The translations under genes and the position numbers were made by a program. Of a stretch of DNA of 64,000 bases, positions 34,575 to 44,277 are shown one piece after another; within the stretch, counting starts at the first letter, position 1; the number at the start of each line of letters is the position of its first letter. The notes under the pieces are model-generated. The model saw only the letters and a program-made list of their open reading frames with translations, ran no database searches and had not been told where the DNA came from. The stretch is from assembly GCA_026014745.1 (NCBI GenBank), contig JAOZHS010000002.1, positions 806,001 through 870,000 of the forward strand, in the 5' to 3' direction. The DNA comes from Candidatus Bathyarchaeota archaeon. GTDB taxonomy: Archaea; Thermoproteota; Bathyarchaeia; Bathyarchaeales; Bathycorpusculaceae.

Positions 34575-35495
34575 CTAAAGATATTGCACATCTATCATTG
34601 CTGCATAATTCATCGCTATCTTGTAAGCGTTTGTTCCAAGACAGGCAAGGGTGAAAGAGAAATAACCGCGAAGGCTGCCGTGGTTATAGTTAATAGCTCG
34701 ACTGTAGCACCACCTTGCTTTTGCCTTAAAACCAGATTTTAGGTAATAGCTTCCAAGGGACATAAACCATTTGTACAGAATCTCATTTCGATTGGGTGCC
34801 TTCAATACTTCTTTCAAGTTCTTTTTCATTATGCGATGAAGGGCATCAATACTATAGGAATATTTCTTGCTAAGTTGATGCCTATGTACTCGGTAATAGA
34901 CCAAGGGCTCATTTATTTGGGCAAGACTAAACTGTTTACTTAAGCGAATGACAAAATCCCAATCCTCCGCTGCCTTCAGATTTTCGTCAAAGCTCAGTTC
35001 ATCAATGCAAGCACGTTTCAAAAGTAGACCTGAACAATTCCCCAGAATATTTTCAGCTAAAAGAGAATAATACAAATTTTGAAAAGTTTGAGGCTTTCGA
35101 AGAAGTGCAACTTTCCGGGATTCATCAATGAGAACATAGTAAGAGGATTCAAAAACTCCGTCAAAATCACTTTGACTTTTCAAGATGTCATACTGGACCT
35201 GAAGCTTATGGGGCAACCACATATCATCGTCATCCAAGAAAGCAATAAAGTCACCTTTAGCTTTTGTTAGCCCCAAGTTTCTTGCTGCACAAACGCCTTT
35301 GTCAGATTTAAGGAAAAAATAATTCAACCTAGGATCTTTAAAAGAGGAAACAATCTCTTTTGTATTATCCGTTGAGGCAGAATCAATTATCAAAACTTCG
35401 AAATCTTTGAAGGACTGCAACAGGATACTCTGGATTGCATTATTCAATAAGCGAGAACGATTTTTAGTCGGAATTACAACCGAGACAGCAGGCAT
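34575..35495 (-). CDS. Family 2 glycosyltransferase
   Basis: A 306-residue GT-A enzyme of family 2. It has the N-terminal VSVVIPTKNRSRLLNNAIQS, the nucleotide-sugar region 'DFEVLIIDSASTDNTKEIV' and the metal-binding DDDD cluster (FIAFLDDDDMWLPHK near 88-102). A later 'AAEDWDFVIRLSK' holds the probable catalytic Asp/Glu. The C-terminal 60 residues are helical and basic. It transfers a sugar from an NDP donor to a growing glycan; donor and acceptor are unknown. Confidence 0.92.
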   Translation of the reverse strand: MPAVSVVIPTKNRSRLLNNAIQSILLQSFKDFEVLIIDSASTDNTKEIVSSFKDPRLNYFFLKSDKGVCAARNLGLTKAKGDFIAFLDDDDMWLPHKLQVQYDILKSQSDFDGVFESSYYVLIDESRKVALLRKPQTFQNLYYSLLAENILGNCSGLLLKRACIDELSFDENLKAAEDWDFVIRLSKQFSLAQINEPLVYYRVHRHQLSKKYSYSIDALHRIMKKNLKEVLKAPNRNEILYKWFMSLGSYYLKSGFKAKARWCYSRAINYNHGSLRGYFSFTLACLGTNAYKIAMNYAAMIDVQYL

Positions 35496-35653
35496 ATGAT
35501 AGCTCCTTTATCTTAATTATGTTTACCAATCAAGCATGTTTACTTTAAGGGCCAATTCACAAAAGCAAACATACCAAAACCTTTCACTATTCAAAGGGAC
35601 AGCACGCTGGATCTTTGCCGCCCTCAAGGTCCCACGCAGTATATAGTTAGTTC

Positions 35654-37402
35654 TCAACCTTTAGCATGCCCTAAAAGCATGTAAGACTCTCCGTTCGTGT
35701 AAACGACACTTGAATTGTAAACAGTCTCAAGTATAATGTCAGTCGTGCGATAAGGAGCCAATTCATCTATTATACCAGCCTTCCCAGGTGTATGAACCAT
35801 CAAAACGCTGTACGCCATATAAGGTGCCGTCGGATCAAGAGGATAATACTTCACTAAATGTTCAGCCACAAAACTATAGTTTGCCACCTGCAATAATTGC
35901 TCGTGTGTGTTCAAATCTGCGGCTATTCTACCAGAGCTAAAATGGGTGATTGCAAAATTCGCTATTTGCCTTTGATACACAGAGTTAACGGCATTTGCAT
36001 ACCCAATAGGCACTTCAGAGGACAAATCTGGATACACTGAATTAGCAGACGCTATTAAAGGCTGGCAACTGTAGACTTGAATCACTGCAGTAAACATTAT
36101 TAATATTACAAATAGCCCCGATAACCACTTTCTTTTCTTGTAAAATTTGGCTATGAAAAAGCCGACAAAAATAGGGAACAGAAGAGATTCGAATGCAAGC
36201 GCTCGAGTAGGGCCGAATTTTAGCACGACACCCAAAAAAATGAAAACGACCAACAAAATTCCCACGACAATGATGAAACGAGCACGGTCATTCAATTTTT
36301 TTCTTTCCTTTAGTAACAAAAGCAAACCAAATAAAGTGAGAACCAGAAGGACTAAGACCGCGCCATAATAAACTGAAAAGGTTCTTACTGCACCAAAAAA
36401 GTCGTGCTCCAACAGGGTATAGAAAGTTGGAGAAATTGACTCTGAGGAAGGAGTAGTACCACTAGGTACACCCACAAAAAATGTCCGCAAAACGTTTGTA
36501 AGAGCAGGGTAACTCATAAACAAAAGCCAAGCACAAGTTATTGCGATAGTTATAAAAATGATATTATTACGGAAACAAGATTTTAGATTGAGCCTCTGGA
36601 GGGCGTTAAACGGAAATCTTTGGACTATTAAAAAGGTGATCAGGATCAATGATAAAAGTATAGAGGAGGCGGAGTGAGCGGCCGCCAAAGCAACGGCGAA
36701 GAAAAAGGCAAGCAAGAGATATCGTCTATCGTTTCCCTTTATCAAGGAAATAAAAGTGTAGAATATAATTAGAACGAGCAGAAGGCCAATTGTAGATCCA
36801 GTGATTTCATACTGGACTATTGAAAATGGAATAGAGGATAAGAGCAGAGCAAACTTTGTTACGCTTTCTCCTGAAGGAAGGGCAAGTTTCTTTACTATTA
36901 AATAGGTAAAAAGCGGATAAAGGGGGGCTAAAAGGAGGGGTATATACTTCATTGCATCGACAACAGGCACATTTAGTATAATTGAAAACGCCGAGAATAA
37001 CAAATGAAATAACGGCGCCCCACTATAGTCAGGCGCAATAGAAGAAGAAAATGGCGCTATGTGTCCTGTTGTAATAACAGTATTGGCTAAGTTGTATTGA
37101 AAACTTTGATCTTGATAGACGCCTTGGAACCAGACATATTTTAGGATAGGAACAGATAGAAAAACCACTCTGCCTATACTCGCAATTGCGACAAGCCAAC
37201 CTTCTTCGCGCTCAGAAAAGAAGGCTATTAAAAAAATAATAGCAAACGCTAAAAAGGGAATCTCTAGACCTTCAAGAATCCAGCTATCTTGATAATCCCT
37301 AGTCAAGGCTACTATATTTGCGATAAGTACAACTACCGCAACTATCAGAAGCAACCTCAGGATTAGAGGACGACTTATAGAAAACTTCTTCACAGCCATC
37401 AT
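35654..37402 (-). CDS. GT-C-type membrane glycosyltransferase
   Basis: A 582-residue polytopic protein with about 12 membrane helices in the first 460 residues and an extracytoplasmic C-terminal domain of ~120 residues. The loop after the third helix contains 'YQDQSFQYNLANTVITTGH', with an acidic residue where GT-C enzymes keep a catalytic Asp, and 'PDYSGAPLFHLLFSAF'. The topology matches dolichyl-phosphate-sugar-dependent GT-C or DUF2206-like proteins. It probably adds a lipid-linked sugar outside the membrane. It overlaps the upstream glycosyltransferase gene by 4 bp. Confidence 0.75.
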   Translation of the reverse strand: MMAVKKFSISRPLILRLLLIVAVVVLIANIVALTRDYQDSWILEGLEIPFLAFAIIFLIAFFSEREEGWLVAIASIGRVVFLSVPILKYVWFQGVYQDQSFQYNLANTVITTGHIAPFSSSIAPDYSGAPLFHLLFSAFSIILNVPVVDAMKYIPLLLAPLYPLFTYLIVKKLALPSGESVTKFALLLSSIPFSIVQYEITGSTIGLLLVLIIFYTFISLIKGNDRRYLLLAFFFAVALAAAHSASSILLSLILITFLIVQRFPFNALQRLNLKSCFRNNIIFITIAITCAWLLFMSYPALTNVLRTFFVGVPSGTTPSSESISPTFYTLLEHDFFGAVRTFSVYYGAVLVLLVLTLFGLLLLLKERKKLNDRARFIIVVGILLVVFIFLGVVLKFGPTRALAFESLLFPIFVGFFIAKFYKKRKWLSGLFVILIMFTAVIQVYSCQPLIASANSVYPDLSSEVPIGYANAVNSVYQRQIANFAITHFSSGRIAADLNTHEQLLQVANYSFVAEHLVKYYPLDPTAPYMAYSVLMVHTPGKAGIIDELAPYRTTDIILETVYNSSVVYTNGESYMLLGHAKG

Positions 37403-38589
37403 TTTTCAATCATGCCGGCGATAATGTTCACATACCGTGCGCTCGCATTTTTGAGGTTGAACTTTTGGTCTACTTTGAGGATGTTTCTTTCACTAATGGT
37501 GTTCAAAGTTTGCTGATTGCAAGCACAAAGTTCACTTAGTGCGTTCAAAAATGAGTCTTTTTCTGGTGGTACGAGCAAACCATTAAGTTTATTCTCAAGT
37601 GCTTCTGAAAGCCCGCCCACATCGGTGGAAATTGGAATTGAGCCACAAGCCATGGCTTCTAACAGTACAGTGGGCAAGTTTTCATACAAAGAGGTAATGA
37701 GCAGAAAATCGCATAATGAGTATATTTCGGGCAGCACAGAGTTGTTGACATAACCAAGGAAAAGTACCCGATCTTGCTCCAATCGTCGAGCATAACTTCT
37801 AGCGTAGAGATGATCGGGTCCCATTCCTACAACGACGAATTTAACATTAATTTTCTTGGATGCCGCCATCACGTCAAATAAGAGTTCAAAGTTTTTGGCC
37901 CCTCCAACGGGAAGTTGAGCAACAAAAACAGCAAGGCGACTGTTTCCCTTAAACTCCAGAAGCTTTCGTGCGAGTTCAGGATTGGTGAAAGAGTCTCTTT
38001 TGAAGAAAACAGTAGTGTCTACGAAGTTTGGGACAACTTCGATTTTTGATTCATCAATGTTATAGTAATCTATTATCATCCGCTTTGTGTATTCGCTTAC
38101 GGCAATAGCACAATCAGCATTTTGAAGCATTTTCTTTTCTGAAGCTGTTAAAAACTTGCCAACCGGTGATAAGGTGAGTTTATCCTCTACACCCATTTTG
38201 CCATATTTTCTTAATGTTTCAAACGCAGGAAGAACAGCATGACTAATGGTCAATTCAGGTATGGCTGTGTTACTTATTTTTGGAATATGCGGATAAAATG
38301 GAGGTAAAGTTCTAATAATGAGCTTAGGCTCAGGCTGAGAACGTAGACGTAGAGAGGAAAGCAAGTCAAAGAAGGGGTTAAACAAACTGAACCCAAGAAA
38401 AGGCTCCGCAATCTCGTCGATTTTCAGGTTCGGGTGTGGAGCATTTTTGGCCAAGGCGCCTTTGTTTGCGTGGATTTGGACTTTAAAGCCTTCATCGAGC
38501 AGAAAATTCACAATACGCCTTGTGTGGCCACCTATTCCTCCAGCACCGAACTCAGGCGAGACAACAAGTAAGTTGGATTCTATACGCAT
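37399..38589 (-). CDS. Family 4 glycosyltransferase
   Basis: A GT-B glycosyltransferase of about 396 residues, starting at ATG 38589 with AAGGAG about 9 nt upstream; the frame stays open 24 codons further, into the upstream gene. It has the N-terminal 'VVSPEFGAGGIGGHTRRIVNFL' (shortened: GAGGIGGH loop) and a C-terminal domain with 'VFVAQLPVGGAKNFELLFDV', 'VLFLGYV', and the donor-binding 'ENLPTVLLEAMACGSIPI' containing the ExxxxxxxE motif. Retaining transfer from an NDP-sugar is expected. It is coupled to the GT-C gene by a 4-bp overlap. Confidence 0.92.
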   Translation of the reverse strand: MRIESNLLVVSPEFGAGGIGGHTRRIVNFLLDEGFKVQIHANKGALAKNAPHPNLKIDEIAEPFLGFSLFNPFFDLLSSLRLRSQPEPKLIIRTLPPFYPHIPKISNTAIPELTISHAVLPAFETLRKYGKMGVEDKLTLSPVGKFLTASEKKMLQNADCAIAVSEYTKRMIIDYYNIDESKIEVVPNFVDTTVFFKRDSFTNPELARKLLEFKGNSRLAVFVAQLPVGGAKNFELLFDVMAASKKINVKFVVVGMGPDHLYARSYARRLEQDRVLFLGYVNNSVLPEIYSLCDFLLITSLYENLPTVLLEAMACGSIPISTDVGGLSEALENKLNGLLVPPEKDSFLNALSELCACNQQTLNTISERNILKVDQKFNLKNASARYVNIIAGMIEK

Positions 38590-38627
38590 TTTTGTTTTTC
38601 TCCTTATCGTATAGTACCCTTTCGCCA

Positions 38628-39842
38628 TCAGCCTTGCCGGACATCTTCGATTTTCTCCCATTTATAGTCGGGGCCGTGGAAAAGCAGGATTAGCAAACCA
38701 GCAAACATGACAAATTGCATTAATATGAAGTCCAAGATAACACCAGCCATACGTAGACTTCCTCCCTGCTGGGATTGCCCCAACGTCACGGTAGTTGTCA
38801 ACGAATCCTTCTTGAACAAAGCAAAAAGGACAAGAGTAGCTAGAATGGCAGATAACAGGGGCACTAAAATAATCAGAGAGTTGAATGAAAATAATATGGC
38901 AACTATAAAACTAACAGAGCAAATCACTGTCAGTAAAGGCGCAACAACATTAATGAAAAACTCGAAAGGCAGTATTACCGATGAGAAATAGCTGTATTGC
39001 TTCTTGAACATCATGCCTGCAAAATTAAACAAAGCTTGCTGGTTGCCTTGGCTTCGTCGAATTTTTTGCTTGAGTCGGGATTTACGGCCGATTGATGAGT
39101 TTTCATAAAAGGATACACTGTCGTCGTAAATCGCTCGAAGTCCCTTCTTTCTAACACGAAGAGTCAACTGCATATCGTCACATATGCTGTTAGGGGGTAT
39201 TACTTCCAGTAGTTCCTTTCGGTAAGCAGCGAATTCACTCTCGCACATCACTACAGAGTCCATATTCGTTTCGCCCATTCTAAGAATATTGTAGAAGCTT
39301 CGGTACCCTTGCTCTTCTTGCGTTACAGCAGACTGGTCAGGGTTACGCATAACCTGTATGCCTGACACAGCTCCAACGGTTTCATCACCAAAATTGGTAA
39401 CTATTCTTTTCACTGCATCTGGGTCAACCGAGACATCGGCGTCTGTTAGAATAACTATATCACCTTTGCAAAATGGAAAAGCGTAATTTAACGCTGAGGC
39501 TTTACCCATACGTTTGCTTTGGGTTAAAATATCAACCTTGTTATGGGTTGTTTCGACAAAGGTTTGTACAGCTTCAACTGTTCCATCGTTCGAGGCGCTA
39601 TCAACTACCATAATCTGCAATTTCTCAGGAGGATAGTCAATCTCAAAGGTGTTCTTTAGTTTACGAGATATGACTTTTACCTCGTTATACGTTGTAATTA
39701 TTACTGAAACGGTCGGTAAGAAGTCCTTCTTGTTTACAGGGCATCGCTTGCGAGAGTAATATACCATCAGGGCAAAGAAAGCGGAAAAACCTGCCAAAAG
39801 TAAAAAGAAGGTTGAATAGAATATTATTTCAGCTATTGACAA
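38628..39842 (-). CDS. Membrane-bound family 2 glycosyltransferase
   Basis: A 404-residue processive-type GT2. A signal-anchor helix (residues 5-26) precedes the GT-A domain with VSVIITTYNEVKVISRKL near 45, DSASNDGT near 80, the DADV metal site (IVILTDADVSVDPDA near 130) and a later ICDDMQLTLRVRKKG. Then a Q(R)RxRW-like 'IRRSQGNQQ' and three or four C-terminal helices. This layout is that of hyaluronan/cellulose-synthase-like enzymes. It may polymerise a homopolymer or add a lipid-linked first sugar. Confidence 0.9.
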   Translation of the reverse strand: MSIAEIIFYSTFFLLLAGFSAFFALMVYYSRKRCPVNKKDFLPTVSVIITTYNEVKVISRKLKNTFEIDYPPEKLQIMVVDSASNDGTVEAVQTFVETTHNKVDILTQSKRMGKASALNYAFPFCKGDIVILTDADVSVDPDAVKRIVTNFGDETVGAVSGIQVMRNPDQSAVTQEEQGYRSFYNILRMGETNMDSVVMCESEFAAYRKELLEVIPPNSICDDMQLTLRVRKKGLRAIYDDSVSFYENSSIGRKSRLKQKIRRSQGNQQALFNFAGMMFKKQYSYFSSVILPFEFFINVVAPLLTVICSVSFIVAILFSFNSLIILVPLLSAILATLVLFALFKKDSLTTTVTLGQSQQGGSLRMAGVILDFILMQFVMFAGLLILLFHGPDYKWEKIEDVRQG

Positions 39843-39925
39843 TTATTTTAACCCCTATTTTTTGTAGAAGCAATCAATTTTTGTTACTTGCTTAATCTGA
39901 TATTTCGGTTGAAGGTTTATTGACA

Positions 39926-40513
39926 CTAAGCAATATTCATATAGAGACCCACGTAACGTGAGTTAAATTCAAGAGCGTTAGAGCTACCGTTAAAGAGCCA
40001 TAACTCAAAGTATAACTCACAAGAGAGGCCATGTTTTGTCGAGTCCGTCGAGACTGGCTTATCCAATTGGACACTAAGCCCATTAATCACTATACTCTTA
40101 ATTGCGGGTTCTGAGAAAGAGACTTCCTTTACAGAGAAATTGAAAGGTAACTCTCGAGTTTCCCCATCATTGATAACAAAGCGGAATTCATAAAGAGGCT
40201 GTTGTGAGCTAGGAACACCCGTTTGAACGTTCGGCAAGGCATCAGAATAGTTGCGTACTTTAGCGTAAAGCACATAGTATCCTGTTGACTGCAGGTGGTT
40301 GGTTATACCGATAAAAAGAGAATAATCGTCCCCAACGGTTACAGTTAATGGGTAGTCGAGGATAGTATGTTCAGGTCCAAGAAGATAAAGCTCTGAAAAC
40401 TGAATTTCCCTCGACGTATGTTCTAAGATAGCAGAGAAAAGAGGACCTGAAATTAGAAGAATGCCTATCAGACCTATCGCACAGAAAACCCATTTCAAAT
40501 GAATTAGCTTCAT
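39926..40513 (-). CDS. DUF1616-type exported beta domain
   Basis: A 195-residue protein with an N-terminal signal anchor (VFCAIGLIGILLISGPLFSA) and a beta-sandwich ectodomain. The phrase 'FSELYLLGPEHTILDYPLTVTVGDDYSLFIGITNH' (quoted in parts: YLLGPEHTILDYPLTV, GITNH) is the C-terminal module of DUF1616. The membrane module usually fused to it is encoded separately at 30993-31604. It may recognise or present the exported glycan. It lies between glycosyltransferase genes in the same direction. Confidence 0.7.
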   Translation of the reverse strand: MKLIHLKWVFCAIGLIGILLISGPLFSAILEHTSREIQFSELYLLGPEHTILDYPLTVTVGDDYSLFIGITNHLQSTGYYVLYAKVRNYSDALPNVQTGVPSSQQPLYEFRFVINDGETRELPFNFSVKEVSFSEPAIKSIVINGLSVQLDKPVSTDSTKHGLSCELYFELWLFNGSSNALEFNSRYVGLYMNIA

Positions 40514-40558
40514 CTGCCGATATCGACCTTGATATGATTATTAATTAGAGTGGTGATG

Positions 40559-41773
40559 CTAGTTTTTGGCTGTTAACTCACGGTAAACCAAAGAAAGTTT
40601 TAACCCCACAACGCTTAACGATGCCTTTGATACAACAGACATGCGCCCAGTTGACCCTATTTCATCCAATTTGTTGCTTTGAAGTAAATCAATTATTTTC
40701 TTAACCCACAGGTCAGCGTCAGCCATTGCGGGTAAAGTTATTCCGTGCTTGTTATTTTCTATTATCTCATCCACTGAGAGCACGCTACTAGCAACAACAG
40801 GAAGCCCACAGGACATTGCCTCGAGAACCGTGAGCGGGGGTTCTACTGCAAATGAACCATCAAGTCCCATAAACAAAAACAAGTCCGAGGCGTTGTAAAC
40901 TAAACGTTTCTCTTCATCGGTCAAATTTCTATTCTCAACTTTGATTAGATTTCCTAAACCAAGCCGTTGCGCTTGATTACATATAGATGAGGCGTACTGT
41001 TTGTTAACCAATCCAGGGGGAGAAAAAACGCGTAGAGAAAACGCCACCCCTTCTTTTCGTAACCCTTTAAGTATTGATAAAACCCGGTCCTGTGGAAACC
41101 TTTGACGAGTTAGATTACCGATATAAAGTATCACTCGCTCATTTTGAGGGATTCCTAGGGCTGCTCGAGCTACTTGTTTAGGTATTGGCTGATAAAAAGC
41201 TGTATCAGTAGGAGGCACAATTACCCGGAGTTTATTATTAGGTATTCCGCTGGAGTCCTGTAGATTCTTGGAAATTGCTTGTGATGTTACAATGAACATA
41301 TCAGACATTCTTAGAAGCGAACTGAACACGTTCGCCTGTTCCTTCATGTACACATGGGTAACTACGGGAAAGTTGCTGGCTTTCTTGGCTAAGAGTCGTG
41401 AATACCTAAAGCAGTTTGTTATATTTATAACGGGTTTCTTTTCTGACAGGTGTTTTTCAGCCGAAAGGAAAGATGGCAAAGGGCATGTCTCGAGAAAACT
41501 CGTCAGTATCAAAGACTGTTTATTACGCACTCCGATTGCGTCTTCACGACTAACCAAGGGCATTTTTTTTTCAGCATAAAGAAAACCACTAGGAAGTGTA
41601 GGCTTTTTTTGTCCACACGTTCCATATCGGTAGTTAAAAATTACAGAGGGGATATTTTGAGCTTTTAGGCAATCAAGCAGTGATCTTAGAATTCGTATGT
41701 GACCTTCATTATAAGGTTCGTTGAAGCATCGTGCATAAAAAACTGGTAAATAGTCCACGGACATAGAACTCAC
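40559..41773 (-). CDS. Family 4 glycosyltransferase
   Basis: A 404-residue GT-B enzyme. The N-domain starts with 'VFYARCFNEPYNEGHIRILRSLL' (in part), and the C-domain carries 'VILYIGNLTRQRFPQDRVLS' near 215 and the donor site EPPLTVLEAMSCGLPVVASS near 315-334, which has the ExxxxxxxE signature. Predicted to transfer a sugar from an NDP donor on the cytoplasmic side. It overlaps the upstream nucleotidyltransferase-kinase gene by 4 bp, indicating translational coupling. Confidence 0.9.
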   Translation of the reverse strand: MSSMSVDYLPVFYARCFNEPYNEGHIRILRSLLDCLKAQNIPSVIFNYRYGTCGQKKPTLPSGFLYAEKKMPLVSREDAIGVRNKQSLILTSFLETCPLPSFLSAEKHLSEKKPVINITNCFRYSRLLAKKASNFPVVTHVYMKEQANVFSSLLRMSDMFIVTSQAISKNLQDSSGIPNNKLRVIVPPTDTAFYQPIPKQVARAALGIPQNERVILYIGNLTRQRFPQDRVLSILKGLRKEGVAFSLRVFSPPGLVNKQYASSICNQAQRLGLGNLIKVENRNLTDEEKRLVYNASDLFLFMGLDGSFAVEPPLTVLEAMSCGLPVVASSVLSVDEIIENNKHGITLPAMADADLWVKKIIDLLQSNKLDEIGSTGRMSVVSKASLSVVGLKLSLVYRELTAKN

Positions 41774-43557
41774 TGCAAATGAGGAGAATAGTATTCAAAG
41801 AGAGCGTGAGACAGTATTTGCTTAGCGTTACCTTCCAAAGACCCATTTGAGTCTACAACAAACAACTGCGCACTACAGAGTCGCCGATCTTTACCGAAAG
41901 CATCGTTGACACTTTGACCCTTGTTTTGCATATAAAATCTTATCAAAGGTACAGGAGTTAACAGTTCAAACGTTTTCTGAATTGTCGGAGCAATTTCTGT
42001 TTGAGCATCTTTCTGAGCATCAAAGAAGGTATCCTGAATATACCTATCACAAATAACCACTTTACCACGAGCCAACAATAACCGAACACGAAGATTAAGC
42101 TTCAAAGCATGATCAAAAATTGCAAGGTAACCCCACATCAGTCCTAGAGGTTTCATGCCTAAAGCAGTAACCCGTTTTTCAGCATAATACTCGTTTTCTG
42201 TGGCCTCACTTTGACCAAACAAAAACTTCCTCGCAATACGCAAAACTGGTTCAAGTATCATACCTGTTCCGCGTGACCACATGTAAGTAACATCAATGCC
42301 CCTTGACTTAAGCTGCTCGTATAAACGAAGGGCATGAGTTGTTTTTCCTGTCCCATCGTCCCCTGAAAAGCAAATCACAAAAGAAGGAGCAATTTTTTCG
42401 CCAACAAGCCGCCTCTTTACATAGTCTCCAGCGATGGCATAAACCGATCTTGTTTTGTAAGCAAACGTTATTTTGGGATCTTTTCGTATTTTACTAACAT
42501 AATTTCGAGCAATTGTAGGAACAGAAATCGGGATAGGCAGACGCTGTTTTTTTGCAAAGGCATCATTAAGCGAGTTTGTTATTTCTTTAGCCTTTGAGTT
42601 CACTTGCTCTTTTTTTGGTCTGATACTTTCAGCGTCTGGGAGCAGAGGCAAGGAGTATATTTGTGAGGTAAGATAATTCTGGCTTTGCAGCATCGCATAG
42701 AAAGGCGCAACCCAGTTATCTTCAGTAACCCAATTGTCTATGTATGCCCAATCAATTTTCGGTTGAGCGTTTAAAGCATCAATTGTATAAAGTAGATCGC
42801 CCAGCCTGAACTCATGATTCTCAAAAAAAGCGTGCGCAGCAGTAATTAGCAGATGGTGCTCTGAAGAGGGAAAGCTGAAGGTTTCGCCCATAACTTTTAG
42901 GTCTTGTTTTTCTCTCCAGATATCTTCGCATTTGAGAAATTCAATGCCATCCCACGCCATTCTACTATGCAGATGAATTGCCATCTTATCTTCTGCGTTC
43001 TTGGCTTTTCGGAAAAGCCGTTTGTAGCCTTCTTTAACCCAAGTTAATTCTACATACCCCAAGCTTTCAAGAATCTTTACGGTATTTGACAGGTCACTGT
43101 CCTTTACTAAAACATCAAAGTTATCGCTATCCAGCGGAAAATGGTTCCTGGATTTTAAAAAAATGAGTTCGATGCCTTGAACCTTTAGAGCGGCATTGAT
43201 TTCTAGAAGCCCGCGTCGTAGAAATTGAACTTCCTCATACGCTTCAGAGAAAAAGGGTTGTTCGTTTACAATTTTTTTAAGGATTTGACGTTTTTCCTGT
43301 GGAAAAGCCTCGTCGTCAATGCGATTTAGTGTTCTATACAGAATCTTATTCTTAAGCATCACAGAATAGAGACGACTATACTCGAGACCCGAGAGTAGTT
43401 TTTCTCGAATTTGAGGAGGCAGTTCAAGATAGGGATTTGATAAGTGAGCTGCAAAAGTGAAGTAGTCTTTATCGTCAAACATGAGAATCTTCTCGCTTTT
43501 AAGATAAAGTTTTAGCTGGTCATACGCTCCAGAAAAACGCGCAGTCCTATCCGCCAT
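41770..43557 (-). CDS. Fusion of nucleotidyltransferase-like and thymidylate-kinase-like domains
   Basis: A 595-residue two-domain protein. Residues ~40-330 match the uncharacterised nucleotidyltransferase family (NTP_transf_5-like), with 'IELIFLKSRNHFPLDSDNFDVLV' near 138-160. Residues ~390-595 are a P-loop kinase of the thymidylate-kinase fold with Walker A SGDDGTGKTT near 397 and the DRYIQDTFFDAQ substrate motif near 530. Such fusions occur in polysaccharide clusters, where they may phosphorylate a sugar or lipid rather than dTMP. The start overlaps the GT2 gene by 46 bp; ATG 43482 is an alternative. Confidence 0.75.
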   Translation of the reverse strand: MADRTARFSGAYDQLKLYLKSEKILMFDDKDYFTFAAHLSNPYLELPPQIREKLLSGLEYSRLYSVMLKNKILYRTLNRIDDEAFPQEKRQILKKIVNEQPFFSEAYEEVQFLRRGLLEINAALKVQGIELIFLKSRNHFPLDSDNFDVLVKDSDLSNTVKILESLGYVELTWVKEGYKRLFRKAKNAEDKMAIHLHSRMAWDGIEFLKCEDIWREKQDLKVMGETFSFPSSEHHLLITAAHAFFENHEFRLGDLLYTIDALNAQPKIDWAYIDNWVTEDNWVAPFYAMLQSQNYLTSQIYSLPLLPDAESIRPKKEQVNSKAKEITNSLNDAFAKKQRLPIPISVPTIARNYVSKIRKDPKITFAYKTRSVYAIAGDYVKRRLVGEKIAPSFVICFSGDDGTGKTTHALRLYEQLKSRGIDVTYMWSRGTGMILEPVLRIARKFLFGQSEATENEYYAEKRVTALGMKPLGLMWGYLAIFDHALKLNLRVRLLLARGKVVICDRYIQDTFFDAQKDAQTEIAPTIQKTFELLTPVPLIRFYMQNKGQSVNDAFGKDRRLCSAQLFVVDSNGSLEGNAKQILSHALFEYYSPHLQ

Positions 43558-44219
43558 AAGGCCGTTCCAAGTTTCAAGTTAGCTCGTCCGCCTTGTCGTT
43601 TTGGCTCAAAATACGCGATTTCTTTGACGCCAATACCTCTTTTGAGGGCACGGCAGATTATTTGGGCGTCCAGTGACCAGTTGTCTGAGTTGGGGTTGAG
43701 GCAGTCCCAGACGGGTTTGCTCAATAGATAATAGCCGTTAGTGATGTCTGTAACGTTATTCCAGAAAAGTATGTTAACTACGGTGACGGCAATCCGGTTT
43801 CCTAGGTAGTGTGATACTGTGTGCTCTTCACTCCAACCCAAAGGTGGAAAACGTGTAGCTGCCACAATAGAGTTTGGTTTGTAAGCTTCAAGAAGTTTAG
43901 GGAGGTATCTTGGGTCATGGTTACCATCGCCGTCAATCATACATACCAAATTATAGTTAGCAATGCTAACGCCTTTTCTGACGGCAAAGCCACGACCGCG
44001 GCGTTTAACTTCAAGCGGAACGACTTTTACGGAGTATTTTTCGCCTGCAGACATCGCGACGCCTAAGGTATCGTCCTCGCTGAAGTCGGCAACGATTACC
44101 TCGCTTTTTAGCGGCAACTTGTTTAGCACTAAACTAAGGCCGCGGATTATTTCGGCGATGGATTCAGCTTCGTTTCGGGTTGCCATGACAAGAGATAAGC
44201 CGTTTACCAATGAAGTCAA
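43512..44219 (-). CDS. Dolichol-phosphate mannosyltransferase-like family 2 glycosyltransferase
   Basis: A 235-residue soluble GT-A enzyme like DPM1. It has LVMATRNEAESIAEII near residue 10, a DFSEDDTLGVA nucleotide-binding region, and the metal site CMIDGDGNHDPRYLPKL near 94 with the D-x-D motif. 'NRIAVTVVNILFWNNVTDITNGYYLL' (in part NVTDITNGY) is the DPM signature loop. It lacks C-terminal membrane helices. Probably makes a dolichyl-phosphate-sugar for the GT-C enzymes. The 3' end overlaps the next gene. Confidence 0.9.
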   Translation of the reverse strand: MTSLVNGLSLVMATRNEAESIAEIIRGLSLVLNKLPLKSEVIVADFSEDDTLGVAMSAGEKYSVKVVPLEVKRRGRGFAVRKGVSIANYNLVCMIDGDGNHDPRYLPKLLEAYKPNSIVAATRFPPLGWSEEHTVSHYLGNRIAVTVVNILFWNNVTDITNGYYLLSKPVWDCLNPNSDNWSLDAQIICRALKRGIGVKEIAYFEPKRQGGRANLKLGTALWRIGLRVFLERMTS

Positions 44220-44277
44220 CTCGGTAAAACATTTGAAGACGACATAGAAAAAGGAGCGTGAAGCTGACTTGTGTGGC

